Shown here: piece by piece, positions 46,941-57,947 of the stretch
Position numbering within the stretch: position 1 is the stretch's first letter
Layout: every line of letters begins with the position of its first letter
Source of the DNA: Roseomonas genomospecies 6
GTDB taxonomy: Bacteria > Pseudomonadota > Alphaproteobacteria > Azospirillales > Azospirillaceae
Direction of reading: 5' to 3'
Length of the DNA: 64,000 nucleotides
NCBI RefSeq assembly: GCF_008365375.1
Contig: NZ_QOKW01000005.1
Coordinates: forward strand, 1-64,000
Program-made: the position numbers and the translations under genes
Notes under the pieces: model-generated
Databases searched by the model: none
The model's input: only the letters and a program-made list of their open reading frames with translations
What the model was told of the DNA's origin: nothing

Positions 46941-47081
46941 ATGAACCGGGTTATTTCCGTTCTTTTCGTGCTGTTCCTGTTCGTCATCGGGGGGGGCATG
47001 GCCTTCCTCGCCTCCTGGGACATGCCGGTGCCGTCCAAGACGATGGAAAAGGTCATTCCGGATGAGCGGTTCCCCCGCTGA
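46941..47081 (+). CDS. Conserved small membrane protein
   Basis: A 46-residue protein: one N-terminal membrane helix (VISVLFVLFLFVIGGGMAFL), then ASWDMPVPSKTMEKVIP and a basic-acidic end DERFPR. The conserved-looking WDxPxPxxxxEKVIPDxRFP tail suggests a real family of Rhodospirillales proteins, as I recall similar small proteins next to aroK. The stop overlaps the start of the next gene by 20 bases, so translation is probably coupled. ATG 46941; the longer frame from 46866 would add a polar leader. Confidence 0.75.
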   Translation: MNRVISVLFVLFLFVIGGGMAFLASWDMPVPSKTMEKVIPDERFPR

Positions 47082-49050
47082 GGCTGGGGACGCCGTGTGG
47101 CGCCGCCGCCGGTCCGCCGCCCCGTCCTGGGGCAGGAGGGCCGGGGCCGGCGCCGTTTCCGTTCTTGCCCTGCTCTGGACGCTGATGGGAGCCGCGCCGC
47201 CCGCGCAGGCCCAGGGCGTGCCGTCCGGGGCGCCGATTCGCCTGTTTCCGCCGCCGGAGGCGGTGGCTCCTCCGGATGCCGCCCGTGAGGCCGCCCGAAA
47301 TGCCGGGCGGGTGCTGGACGATCCCCTGGCGTCGCCGGGGCCGTCCGCCGCTCCGCTGCCGCTGACGGCCCCGTCCCGTCCGCCGTCCTTCGACGTGGTG
47401 CCCACGGTGGCGCCTCCGTCGGCCATCGCGGTGGAGTCGCTGGGTCCGCTGGACCCCGACGGCGCTGGCCCGCTGGCGGGGGCCGCGGGGCTGGGAAGCG
47501 ACCCCTGGCGCGGCATTCCGCGTGCCGAGGTGCTGGCCCTGCTGCCGGAACTGCCCACCCTCACCCCGTCGCCCGCCGTGAAGGAATTGCAGCGCCGCCT
47601 GCTGCTCAGCCGCGGCTCGCCCGCCGCCGCTCCCGGCGAGCCCGACCCGGCGCGCCGCTTCGGCGGCCTGCGGGTGGAGAAGCTTGCGGCCATGGGCGAC
47701 CCGCGGGGAGCCGCCGACCTCGCCGCGCTGCTTCCCGAAGCGATGATGGCCGACGAGGCCGCCGCCCGCGCCCTGACCGATGCCGAACTGATTGCCGGCC
47801 CGCTGGACTGCGCCGCCGCCACGGAGCGCGCCAAGCCTTTTTCCGGCCCCTACTGGCAGCGGGTGGAGCTGTTCTGCCGCCTGCGCGCCGGGCGGATCGG
47901 CGGCGTTCCGCCGATGGAGGCCGGGACCGGCCCGGCGGGGGACGATCTCGCCTTCGACATGCTGCGCGAGCAGCCGGGCGGCGATCCCGAGTTCCTGCGG
48001 GTGGCCGAGGCCATGGCGGGCGGGCCGCCGCCGCGGCTGCGCAGCTTGAAGGACCCCAGCCCGCTGACCCTGGCCGCCCTGCGGGCGCTCCAGGCCGGGG
48101 TACCGCCCGACATCCTGTCCTTGAACGACCCGGCGCGTCTGGCCGCGGTCGCGTCCAACACCGGCGCCGACCCGGCGACCCGCGTCACCGCGGCGGAACG
48201 CGCCGCCGTGGCCCTGTTCCTCGATGTCCGGCGGTTGGAGGAGGCGTACCGCGCCGCCCCGGCCAAGGGGGACGAGCTTCTGCGGCTGAAGGACGCCGCG
48301 GCGCGCGACCGTACGGCCCGCACCCGCGCGCTGGTGCAACAGGCCATGCTCGGCGCGATGAGCGGCGGGCGGCGCGTGGAGCTGGCCGAACTGGCGCTGG
48401 AGCTTCTGGACCCGCCGATGCGCGCCGGGCCGGTGGGGGCGGCGGTCGCCAACATGCTCGACACCCTGTCGCCGACTCCGGACGCCGCCGCCCTGGCTCC
48501 CGGCGCCGCCCGCCTCTGCTTCGCGCTGGGCCGCGCCGACCAGGGCAAGCGCTGGCACGACCTCGCCCTGCGCAGCCGTCCCACGGCGGAAGTGGCGCGG
48601 CTCTGGCCGCTGGCCGTCATCGCGCTGGGTCCGCCGCCGGGCGGCGGGGCGCTCGGCCTCGCCGGCTGGCTGGACGAATCGCTGCGCGGCGCCGATTCGG
48701 AGGCCCGCGCCCGCGTCGCCGGGCAGTTGGCGCTGCTCCAGGCGGTCGGCGTCGCCGTCCCGGACGAGGCGTGGCGCCGCATCGCCGACCCGGAGAGCGA
48801 CGCCCCCGCAACCCCGGGCGCCCGTCCGCCGACGGCGGACCCCGCCCTGTGGCAGCGCCTGACCGACGCCTCCGCCGCCGGGCGCGTGGGCGAGACGGTG
48901 CTGGCCTCCCTGCTGCTTCTCGGCAACGCCGGGCCGGTGGGCGCGCCGCCCCCGGTGGTGGCGCGGGTGGTGGCGGCCCTGCGCGCCGTCGGGCTGGACA
49001 ACGACGCCCGCGCCATCGCCCGTGAAGCCGCCGCGGCCCTGGCCGGATGA
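47062..49050 (+). CDS. Exported Ala/Pro-rich helical protein, function unknown
   Basis: A 662-residue protein. An N-terminal signal-like segment (GAGAVSVLALLWTLMGAAPPAQAQ, split by basic residues before it) precedes a Pro-rich stretch to about residue 170. The remainder is a long array of amphipathic helices reminiscent of alpha-solenoid proteins. Homologues have been labelled as antifreeze glycopeptide-like, a name based only on composition. The start overlaps the small membrane gene and the end overlaps xerD by four bases (ATGA), so all three are likely one operon. No catalytic motif is seen. Confidence 0.75.
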   Translation: MSGSPAEAGDAVWRRRRSAAPSWGRRAGAGAVSVLALLWTLMGAAPPAQAQGVPSGAPIRLFPPPEAVAPPDAAREAARNAGRVLDDPLASPGPSAAPLPLTAPSRPPSFDVVPTVAPPSAIAVESLGPLDPDGAGPLAGAAGLGSDPWRGIPRAEVLALLPELPTLTPSPAVKELQRRLLLSRGSPAAAPGEPDPARRFGGLRVEKLAAMGDPRGAADLAALLPEAMMADEAAARALTDAELIAGPLDCAAATERAKPFSGPYWQRVELFCRLRAGRIGGVPPMEAGTGPAGDDLAFDMLREQPGGDPEFLRVAEAMAGGPPPRLRSLKDPSPLTLAALRALQAGVPPDILSLNDPARLAAVASNTGADPATRVTAAERAAVALFLDVRRLEEAYRAAPAKGDELLRLKDAAARDRTARTRALVQQAMLGAMSGGRRVELAELALELLDPPMRAGPVGAAVANMLDTLSPTPDAAALAPGAARLCFALGRADQGKRWHDLALRSRPTAEVARLWPLAVIALGPPPGGGALGLAGWLDESLRGADSEARARVAGQLALLQAVGVAVPDEAWRRIADPESDAPATPGARPPTADPALWQRLTDASAAGRVGETVLASLLLLGNAGPVGAPPPVVARVVAALRAVGLDNDARAIAREAAAALAG

Positions 49051-50111
49051 GTCCCATGCCCAAAACGACCCCATCTAAAACCCCGGCGCCGAAAACCCAG
49101 GCGCCGAAGACCCAGGCGCCGAAAGCCCAGCCGAAGCGGCGTGGGCGCCCCTGCAAACCGCGCCCGGTCGCGGCCTCGCCCCATGTCGACGCCTTCCTGG
49201 ACATGCTGACGGCGGAGCGCGGCGCCGCGCTGAACACCCGCATGGCCTACGAGCGCGACCTCGCTGACCTCGCCCTCTGGCTGGCCCAGCGCGGGCAGCC
49301 GCTGGACAAGGCGGGGACGGAGGACCTGCGGGCCTATCTCGCCTTCCAGTATGTGGAGGGCGGGCAGAAGCCGGCGCCCCGCACGCTGGCCCGCCGCCTG
49401 TCGGCGATGCGCCAGTTCTACCGCTTCCTCGTCTCGGAAGGCCGGCGGCAGGACGACCCCGCCTCGGCGCTCGACAGCCCCAAGCAGGGCCGCCCGCTGC
49501 CCAAGATCCTGACGGTGGAGGAGGTCACCCGCATGATCGACTCCGCCCAGACCCGCGGCGGTCCGGAAGGGCTGCGGCTGGTCGCCCTGCTGGAGGTGCT
49601 CTACGCCACCGGGCTGCGCGTGTCGGAGCTGGTCGGCCTGCCCATGGCGGCCATCCTGCGCGACGGGCGCGGGTTGATCGTGCGCGGCAAGGGCGGGAAG
49701 GAGCGCATGGTGCCGCTGTCCGAACCGGCCTCCGCCGCTCTGGCCGCCTATCTGCCCTGGCGAAGCCACTTCATCCTGGCCGGGCGGGAGAACGGGCCGA
49801 TCGCCTTCCTCTTCCCCTCGCGCAGCTCCACCAACGGGCATCTGACGCGCCAGCGCTTCGCGCAGTTGCTGAAGGAGTTGGCCATCGAGTCGAACATCGA
49901 CCCGGAGAAGGTCAGCCCGCACGTCCTTCGCCACGCCTTCGCCACCCATCTGCTGGACCGCGGGGCGGACCTGCGGTCGGTGCAGAAGATGTTGGGCCAT
50001 GCCGACATCGCCACCACCCAGATTTACACCCATGTGGTGTCGGAGCGGCTGAAACAGGTCGTGCACGAGCATCACCCGCTGGCCCGGCGAAAATCCGTTC
50101 GTACGCAATAG
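49047..50111 (+). CDS. xerD: Tyrosine recombinase XerD
   Basis: A 354-residue recombinase that, with XerC, resolves chromosome dimers at dif. All catalytic residues are present: Arg191, Lys218, His292, Arg295, His318 and Tyr327 (HVLRHAFATHLL, LGHADIATTQIYTHV). The N-terminal SAM-like domain begins near residue 45. Ahead of it is a basic, repetitive leader with PKTQA repeated in 18-base DNA units, longer than in most XerD proteins. The true start might be Met4. It is translationally coupled to the upstream gene by ATGA. Confidence 0.95.
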   Translation: MSPMPKTTPSKTPAPKTQAPKTQAPKAQPKRRGRPCKPRPVAASPHVDAFLDMLTAERGAALNTRMAYERDLADLALWLAQRGQPLDKAGTEDLRAYLAFQYVEGGQKPAPRTLARRLSAMRQFYRFLVSEGRRQDDPASALDSPKQGRPLPKILTVEEVTRMIDSAQTRGGPEGLRLVALLEVLYATGLRVSELVGLPMAAILRDGRGLIVRGKGGKERMVPLSEPASAALAAYLPWRSHFILAGRENGPIAFLFPSRSSTNGHLTRQRFAQLLKELAIESNIDPEKVSPHVLRHAFATHLLDRGADLRSVQKMLGHADIATTQIYTHVVSERLKQVVHEHHPLARRKSVRTQ

Positions 50112-50252
50112 CGTTGCGCGCAAAGGGGTTGCGGCATTCAAAAAATACCAAACCGGCTATGGCGGCTCCTCCCGCTGTGGTATAGCCCTTGGTCAAAGGG
50201 GGGTGGGCGGCCGCTGCGCCGGACCACCGCGTGACGATCAGGGGGGAACCGC

Positions 50253-51857
<1,605 letters not shown>

Positions 51858-51946
51858 AGGGAGGGCGTGAGGGGAGCGTGAGGGCGTTGCCAAGCCCGTG
51901 GCGTCTTCACCATATTGGTGTCGGCACATCACCCGAAGGGGCCGCC

Positions 51947-52429
51947 ATGGGACGCAACGCCGCCGCGTATGGGGACGATTTCTACGGCTGGACGCAGGAG
52001 CAGGCCGGGCTTCTGCGCGCCGGCAAGCTGTCCGAAGTGGACGCCGAGAACCTCGCGGAGGAGATCGAGAGCATGGGCCGCAGCGAGGCGGACCGCCTGC
52101 GGAGCTGTCTGCGCCTGATCCTTCTGCATCTCCTGAAATGGCGCGAGCAGCCCGCCCGCCGGTCGCGGAGCTGGCGCAACAGCATCCAGCGGGAGCGGGA
52201 CAACGTGGCCCTCGTCCTGGAGGACAACCCCAGCCTGACTCCCAAGCTGCCCGCGCTGTTCGCCAAAGCCTACCAGCTTGCCCGGCGCGAGGCCGCCCGC
52301 GAAACCGATCTGCCGGTGGAGCGCTTCCCCGAGGACAGCCCCTTCACCCTGGACCAGACCCTCGACCCGGCCTATCCGGACGATCTGGAGGACGGCTGGC
52401 GCCGCAGCCCCCGGACTCCGCGGATCTGA
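51947..52429 (+). CDS. DUF29 family protein
   Basis: A 160-residue protein matching DUF29: DDFYGWTQEQAGLLRAGKLSE, then ENLAEEIESMGRSEADRLRS and LLHLLKWREQPARRSRSWRN. DUF29 proteins are widespread in cyanobacteria and proteobacteria, with no agreed function. ATG 51947; the long upstream frame is a shadow of malate synthase. The next gene starts immediately after the stop. Confidence 0.88.
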   Translation: MGRNAAAYGDDFYGWTQEQAGLLRAGKLSEVDAENLAEEIESMGRSEADRLRSCLRLILLHLLKWREQPARRSRSWRNSIQRERDNVALVLEDNPSLTPKLPALFAKAYQLARREAARETDLPVERFPEDSPFTLDQTLDPAYPDDLEDGWRRSPRTPRI

Positions 52430-52430
52430 A

Positions 52431-53348
52431 TTGACGTCCGCACCCACCACTGTTCCGCCGGCCTCGCGCGGGGCCGAATCGCTTGCGCTGCTGCTTCTGG
52501 TCGGCGGGATGATCGGGGTGATCTTTCCGGTCACCAAGGTCGCGCAGGCGGCGGGGGTGCCGCCGCTGCCCTGGGCCTTTTCGATGATGCTGGGCGCCGG
52601 GGCGATCCTGGCCGGACTGGCGCGTTTCAAACGGCAACCCATGCCTGTGACCGGACGGTATCTGCGGTACTTCGCGGTGTCGGGGCTGCTGTCCATGGCG
52701 CTGCCCAACGTGGTGCTGTTCTTCGTGATGCCGTGGCTGGGGGCCGGGTTGTCGGCGGTGGTCTACACGCTGCCGCCGATCCTGACCCTGCTGATGGCCC
52801 TGGCGGTGCGGATCGAGACGCCCGACCGCGGGCGGGCGGTGGGAATCCTGTTGGGGTTCGCCGGGGCGCTGATGATCGTCGGGCCGCGCGGCAGTCTGCC
52901 CTCGCCCGATCTGGCGGGCTGGATGGCGCTGGCCTTCGTCATGCCGGCCTCGGTCGCGGCGGGCAACATCTACCGCACCGTGGCGTGGCCGCCGGGGGCG
53001 AAGCCGGTGGCGCTGGCCGCGGGCACCATGCTGGGGGGGGCGGGCTGGGTCGCGCTGGCGCTGCTCCTCACCGGGGCGGTGACGGAGCTGCCGGCGCTGG
53101 GCCTCGCGCCGTGGCTCGCCCTGCTTCAGATCGCGGTGACCGCGCTGACCTACGTGCTGTATTTCCGGCTCCAGGTCGTTGCCGGGCCGGTCTATCTCAG
53201 CCAGATCGGCTATGTGGCGACCTCCGTCGGGCTGGGCACCGGAACGGTCCTGTTCGGGGAGCGCTATTCCCCCTGGGTGTGGAGCGGGGCGGCGGTGATC
53301 GTGGCGGGGGTGCTTCTGGTCAGTTTTGGCCGGCGTTTCGCGCGATAA
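52431..53348 (+). CDS. DMT superfamily (EamA) transporter
   Basis: A 305-residue membrane protein with about ten helices in two EamA repeats (first repeat to about residue 140, second from VAAGNIYRTVAW onward). Typical features are the helix start LLLVGGMIGVIFPVTKVAQ and the end of each repeat near GFAGALMIVGPRG and VIVAGVLLVSFGRR. EamA proteins export amino acids or other small metabolites; the substrate is unknown. The start is read as TTG 52431, directly after the DUF29 stop. Confidence 0.85.
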   Translation: MTSAPTTVPPASRGAESLALLLLVGGMIGVIFPVTKVAQAAGVPPLPWAFSMMLGAGAILAGLARFKRQPMPVTGRYLRYFAVSGLLSMALPNVVLFFVMPWLGAGLSAVVYTLPPILTLLMALAVRIETPDRGRAVGILLGFAGALMIVGPRGSLPSPDLAGWMALAFVMPASVAAGNIYRTVAWPPGAKPVALAAGTMLGGAGWVALALLLTGAVTELPALGLAPWLALLQIAVTALTYVLYFRLQVVAGPVYLSQIGYVATSVGLGTGTVLFGERYSPWVWSGAAVIVAGVLLVSFGRRFAR

Positions 53349-53435
53349 GCTGTGGCATCGCCGCCGCGCACCGTGTTACCAAGGCCGGTCCGCGACGTCC
53401 GCGTCCTATCCTATTCGGTCCGTGATCCTTCCGGC

Positions 53436-54392
53436 ATGCAAACCTTCCTGGAATTCGAAAAGCCGATCGCCGAGCTTGAAGCCAAGATCGAGGAATTGCG
53501 CCATCTGACCAACGCCGGCGACATCAACATCGCCGACGAAGTGACGAAGCTGCAGACCAAGGTCGACAAGCTCCTCCGGCAGACCTACGCGAAGCTCACC
53601 CCGGCGCAGAAGGTGCAGGTGGCCCGCCACCCGAACCGTCCGCACTGTCTGGACTATGTGAAGGGGCTGATCGACGACTTCACGCCGCTGGCCGGCGACC
53701 GCGGCTTTGCCGAAGACCGCGCGGTCATCGGCGGGCTGGGCCGCTTCCGCGGCCGCTCGGTCGTGGTGATCGGGCAGGAGAAGGGCCACGACACCGAATC
53801 GCGCGTGCGCCACAACTTCGGCATGGCCAAGCCCGAGGGCTATCGCAAGGCCCAGCGCCTGATGGACCTCGCCGACCGCTTCAATCTGCCGGTCGTCTCG
53901 CTGGTCGACACCGCCGGCGCCTTCCCCGGCGTCCAGGCGGAGGAGCGCGGCCAGGCCGAGGCCATCGCCAAGAGCATCGAGCGCTGCCTGCGCCTGACCG
54001 TGCCCATGGTGGCCGCGGTGATCGGCGAGGGCGGGTCCGGCGGCGCCATCGCCATCGCGACCGCCGACCGGGTGCTGATGCTGGAACACGCCATCTACTC
54101 CGTCATCTCGCCGGAAGGCTGCGCGTCGATCCTGTGGCGCAACCCCGACATGGCCGGCGAGGCCGCCGTCGCGCTGCGCCTGATCAGCCACGACCTGAAG
54201 GAACTCGGCGTCATCGACCGGGTGGTGAGCGAGCCCATCGGCGGCGCGCACCGCGACCCGGCGGAGACCGTCAAGGCGCTCGGCGACGCCATCGAGGAGT
54301 CGCTGGGCGATCTGGACGGCATGGACGGCGACGCGATCCGCGCCCAGCGCCGCCAGAAGTTCCTGGACATGGGCCAGAAGGGCCTGGGGTAA
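53436..54392 (+). CDS. accA: Acetyl-CoA carboxylase carboxyltransferase subunit alpha
   Basis: A 318-residue subunit that, with AccD, transfers carboxyl from carboxybiotin to acetyl-CoA. The N-terminal [18 protein letters not shown], the RPHCLDYV segment, [39 protein letters not shown] and [11 protein letters not shown] are all diagnostic. ATG 53436. The MAPEG gene begins seven bases after the stop. Confidence 0.97.
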   Translation: MQTFLEFEKPIAELEAKIEELRHLTNAGDINIADEVTKLQTKVDKLLRQTYAKLTPAQKVQVARHPNRPHCLDYVKGLIDDFTPLAGDRGFAEDRAVIGGLGRFRGRSVVVIGQEKGHDTESRVRHNFGMAKPEGYRKAQRLMDLADRFNLPVVSLVDTAGAFPGVQAEERGQAEAIAKSIERCLRLTVPMVAAVIGEGGSGGAIAIATADRVLMLEHAIYSVISPEGCASILWRNPDMAGEAAVALRLISHDLKELGVIDRVVSEPIGGAHRDPAETVKALGDAIEESLGDLDGMDGDAIRAQRRQKFLDMGQKGLG

Positions 54393-54398
54393 GACGCC

Positions 54399-54938
54399 GT
54401 GGCCGCCCCGAAGACCCGTCCTCCGAAGACCCGTCTTCTGCGACTGGCGGCCATCGTCAATCTCTCCGCGGCGGTGGCGGCTCTGCTGGCCCTGTGGCTG
54501 CTGCCCCCGCTGTTCGCGCCCCCGCCCGGCATCGCCGATCCGGGCGCGCGCATGGCCTTCTGGGGCCGGCTGGCCCTGTGGCCGGCGCTGGTGCTGTTCC
54601 TGACGGTGGGCGGGGTGCTGGTCGCCCGTGCCCGCTCCGTCGCGCTCAATCCCATCGACGATCCCGAGTCGCGCCTCCACCGGATCAGCCAGCGCGTGCT
54701 GACCAACACGGTGGAGCAGACGTTGATCTTCCTGCCCGCCCTGGCGGCGCTGGTGGCGCAGTTGCCGTTGCCCGACCTGGGCTTCGCCCGGCTGGCGGTG
54801 GTTCTGTTCGTGCTGGGCCGCCTGCTGTTCTGGGCGGGCTATCTGATCCACCCCTATGCACGGGCACCGGGCATGGCGGTCACGCTGACCGTCAACCTTT
54901 TCGTGCTGGGATGGGCGGGGATGCTCGCTATCGTCTAA
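54399..54938 (+). CDS. MAPEG family membrane protein
   Basis: A 179-residue protein with four hydrophobic helices. The MAPEG signature is seen in RISQRVLTNTVEQTLIFLPA, followed by FVLGRLLFWAGYLIHPYARA. MAPEG enzymes include membrane glutathione transferases and eicosanoid enzymes; bacterial members are mostly uncharacterised. A GTG at 54399 is used; the leader before the first helix has a KTRPPKTRLL repeat-like stretch. Likely cotranscribed with accA. Confidence 0.87.
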   Translation: MAAPKTRPPKTRLLRLAAIVNLSAAVAALLALWLLPPLFAPPPGIADPGARMAFWGRLALWPALVLFLTVGGVLVARARSVALNPIDDPESRLHRISQRVLTNTVEQTLIFLPALAALVAQLPLPDLGFARLAVVLFVLGRLLFWAGYLIHPYARAPGMAVTLTVNLFVLGWAGMLAIV

Positions 54939-55025
54939 TTCACCGCATTTGCGCAACTTGTCTCCACAGCGCCCTGGACTTATGGCATAGATATCGCCGT
55001 ATGCTGTCTGACCACCGGTGAACCG

Positions 55026-55286
55026 ATGAGCGCCCTCGCCCGTTGCCCCTCGCTGTTCCAGATCGCGCTGTCCGCCATCCTCCTTCTGACCGCGGTGCTC
55101 GAACTGTTCGACACCATGCTGGAGGACATCGTCGGCATCGAGATCGGGACCGCGCACGGCCTGTTCCTCTTCGCCACGGCGAAGATCGTCAAGGAGTGGG
55201 CGGAGGTCCGCAAGGAGTTCTCCGAAACGCGGGAGAAGCTGGGCGGGCCGCGGAAGACCGAAGCGGCCTCCACCGGCGCCGGCTGA
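55026..55286 (+). CDS. Small membrane protein of unknown function
   Basis: An 86-residue protein with two hydrophobic segments (LFQIALSAILLLTAVLELFD and EIGTAHGLFLFATAKIVKEW), then a charged helix (EVRKEFSETREKL). I do not recognise the family. ATG 55026 lies behind a purine-poor leader. It ends 12 bases before the convergent corA stop. Confidence 0.65.
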   Translation: MSALARCPSLFQIALSAILLLTAVLELFDTMLEDIVGIEIGTAHGLFLFATAKIVKEWAEVRKEFSETREKLGGPRKTEAASTGAG

Positions 55287-55298
55287 ACGGCGCGGCGT

Positions 55299-56282
55299 CT
55301 ACAGCCAGCGCCGCCGTTTGAAAAAGAGCATGGGCAGCGCCGCCGACAGGATCATCAGCATCACCGCCAGCGGGTAGCCCAGCGTCCAGTCCTTTTCCGG
55401 CATGTGGACGAAATTCATGCCGTAGACGCTGGCGACCAGGGTCGGCGGGAACAGGGCGACCGTCAGGATCGAGACGATCTTGACGATCTCGGTCTGCTCC
55501 ACGTTGATCCGGCCCAGCGTGGTGTCCAGCAGAAGGTTGACCTTCCCCGACAGGAAGCGGGCGTACTCGCCGAGGCCGGTCACGTCCTGCAAGGCCGCGC
55601 GCGCCCAGCGCCGGGTCCGCTTGGCCGGGGTCCAGCCCTCGCCGCGGGTCAGGAAGGTCAGCATCCGGTTCAGCGTGGACAGGCTGACATGCGCCTTCCC
55701 GATCAGGTGGCCGGTGTGGCCGATGCGTTTCAGCGTGCGGGAATCGTCGCGCCGCTCGCCTTTGACGGGCAGGGCACGTCCGCGGAAGGCCCGGCCACCC
55801 ATGGTGTCCAGTTCCAGCCCGACGCGGCGCAAGACGGCGGCGGTGCGCTCCACCACACCGTCCAGCAGGGCGGCCAGAACGGCCTCCGCCGTCGCCTCCG
55901 CGCCGCCGTTGCGGGTCACGCGGCGGCGGAAGGCCAGGAAGGGCTGCGGATCGACGGGATGGATCGTGGCGAGCCGTCCACCGGCCAGAACGAAGCTGAC
56001 CGGGACGATCCGCGGCTGGTCGGTGTCGGCCCAGACCAGGACGAGCGCCGTCATGTGGACGGCGCCGGGGGTGATCCGCAGGCGGCTCGATTCCTCGATC
56101 TCCGCCATCTGCTCCCGCGTCGGCAGCTTGACCCCCATCAGCGCCTCGGCGCGGGCCAGCTCCTCCGGGGTCGGGTTCTGAAGGTCGAGCCAGACGGCCT
56201 CTGGCGGCAGCGGGGATGAAAGGCCCTCGGCCTCCCTGGCCCAGCGCAGCCGGTCGCCGTCACGGGCGAAGACGTGCAGCAT
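55299..56282 (-). CDS. CorA-type divalent cation transporter
   Basis: A 327-residue protein. A soluble alpha/beta domain (residues 1-240) ends in a long stalk helix (YARFLSGKVNLLLDTTLGRI). Two C-terminal helices follow, with the signature YGMNF after the first and a loop HMPEKDW before the second. The C-terminus is strongly basic (KRRRW). CorA and its relative ZntB carry Mg, Co, Ni or Zn; which applies cannot be told. ATG 56282. Confidence 0.92.
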   Translation of the reverse strand: MLHVFARDGDRLRWAREAEGLSSPLPPEAVWLDLQNPTPEELARAEALMGVKLPTREQMAEIEESSRLRITPGAVHMTALVLVWADTDQPRIVPVSFVLAGGRLATIHPVDPQPFLAFRRRVTRNGGAEATAEAVLAALLDGVVERTAAVLRRVGLELDTMGGRAFRGRALPVKGERRDDSRTLKRIGHTGHLIGKAHVSLSTLNRMLTFLTRGEGWTPAKRTRRWARAALQDVTGLGEYARFLSGKVNLLLDTTLGRINVEQTEIVKIVSILTVALFPPTLVASVYGMNFVHMPEKDWTLGYPLAVMLMILSAALPMLFFKRRRWL

Positions 56283-56296
56283 GGCGGCGGCGCGCC

Positions 56297-56620
56297 TTAA
56301 AGGAGGCGGCCGAAGCGGCGGGGTTTGCGCGGCTGGGGCGGTTCGCCGGAGCTGTTCCCGGCTCCGGCCCCGGTTCCGGCATCCTCCGGCGGCAGGTCGA
56401 GCGGCGCGCCGTCCTTGCGCAGCGCGTCCTCCAGCTTGCGCCGGAAGGCGCCGCCGTCGTCCTTGGAATCGAGGAAATGCCCGACGGCTTCCTTGGCGGA
56501 GTCGCGGTCGTAGGGGACCTTGCCGAAGACCGACAGCTTGGCGCGCTCCAGCAGCTTCGGGTCCATCCGTTCGCGGATGGCCTGCATCTGGCGGAGCAGG
56601 TCCTTGCGTGCGTCGGACAT
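56297..56620 (-). CDS. Hypothetical soluble protein
   Basis: A 107-residue protein that I do not recognise. The first 70 residues are helical (ARKDLLRQMQAIRERMDPKL, YDRDSAKEAVGHFLDSKDDG); the rest is Pro/Gly-rich and ends in basic residues (KPRRFGRLL). It lies 22 bases behind argB and 14 bases before corA on the same strand, so it is probably cotranscribed with both. Confidence 0.7.
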   Translation of the reverse strand: MSDARKDLLRQMQAIRERMDPKLLERAKLSVFGKVPYDRDSAKEAVGHFLDSKDDGGAFRRKLEDALRKDGAPLDLPPEDAGTGAGAGNSSGEPPQPRKPRRFGRLL

Positions 56621-56642
56621 GGCGGTCCCCCTTCGTCCCGGA

Positions 56643-57542
<900 letters not shown>

Positions 57543-57709
57543 GGGATGGAGCCGTTCGTCGGGGTGGGCCGGTCGGGTGAAATCCGTCGACTCTTTAACG
57601 GAAAGCGCGGGGGGTGCCTAGGGGGCTTTTTCAGGCGGGCGCCGCGTCCGGGAACCCTCGCGGCGTCCGGCGGTTCGCTCGGATGGGATGAACCGTAAAG
57701 GATGGCGCC

Positions 57710-57943
57710 ATGAACGACCGCATCATGCCGACCCCGCGCAACCCTTTCACCGAGGCCCACAAGGCCGAGATGGAGGAAACCGCCCGGCGGGCCGAGGAAA
57801 TCTACGGCTCCCCCGACGCGCAAGAGGTGACGGAGGCCAACAAGGCGCTGAAGGAACAGGCCCGCGCGGGTGGAAAGGCCGGGTCGGACGGGCCGGGCGC
57901 CGATCCGGTGGTGACCGGGAACGTCCGCAAACCCGCCTCGTGA
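57710..57943 (+). CDS. Hypothetical small soluble protein
   Basis: A 77-residue hydrophilic protein (MNDRIMPTPRNPFTEAHKAE, then a helix rich in Glu, Ala and Lys). No family recognised. ATG 57710 follows a GGATGGCGCC stretch. It is on the opposite strand to its neighbours and converges on the antiporter gene, whose stop is five bases away. Confidence 0.55.
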   Translation: MNDRIMPTPRNPFTEAHKAEMEETARRAEEIYGSPDAQEVTEANKALKEQARAGGKAGSDGPGADPVVTGNVRKPAS

Positions 57944-57947
57944 GGGA

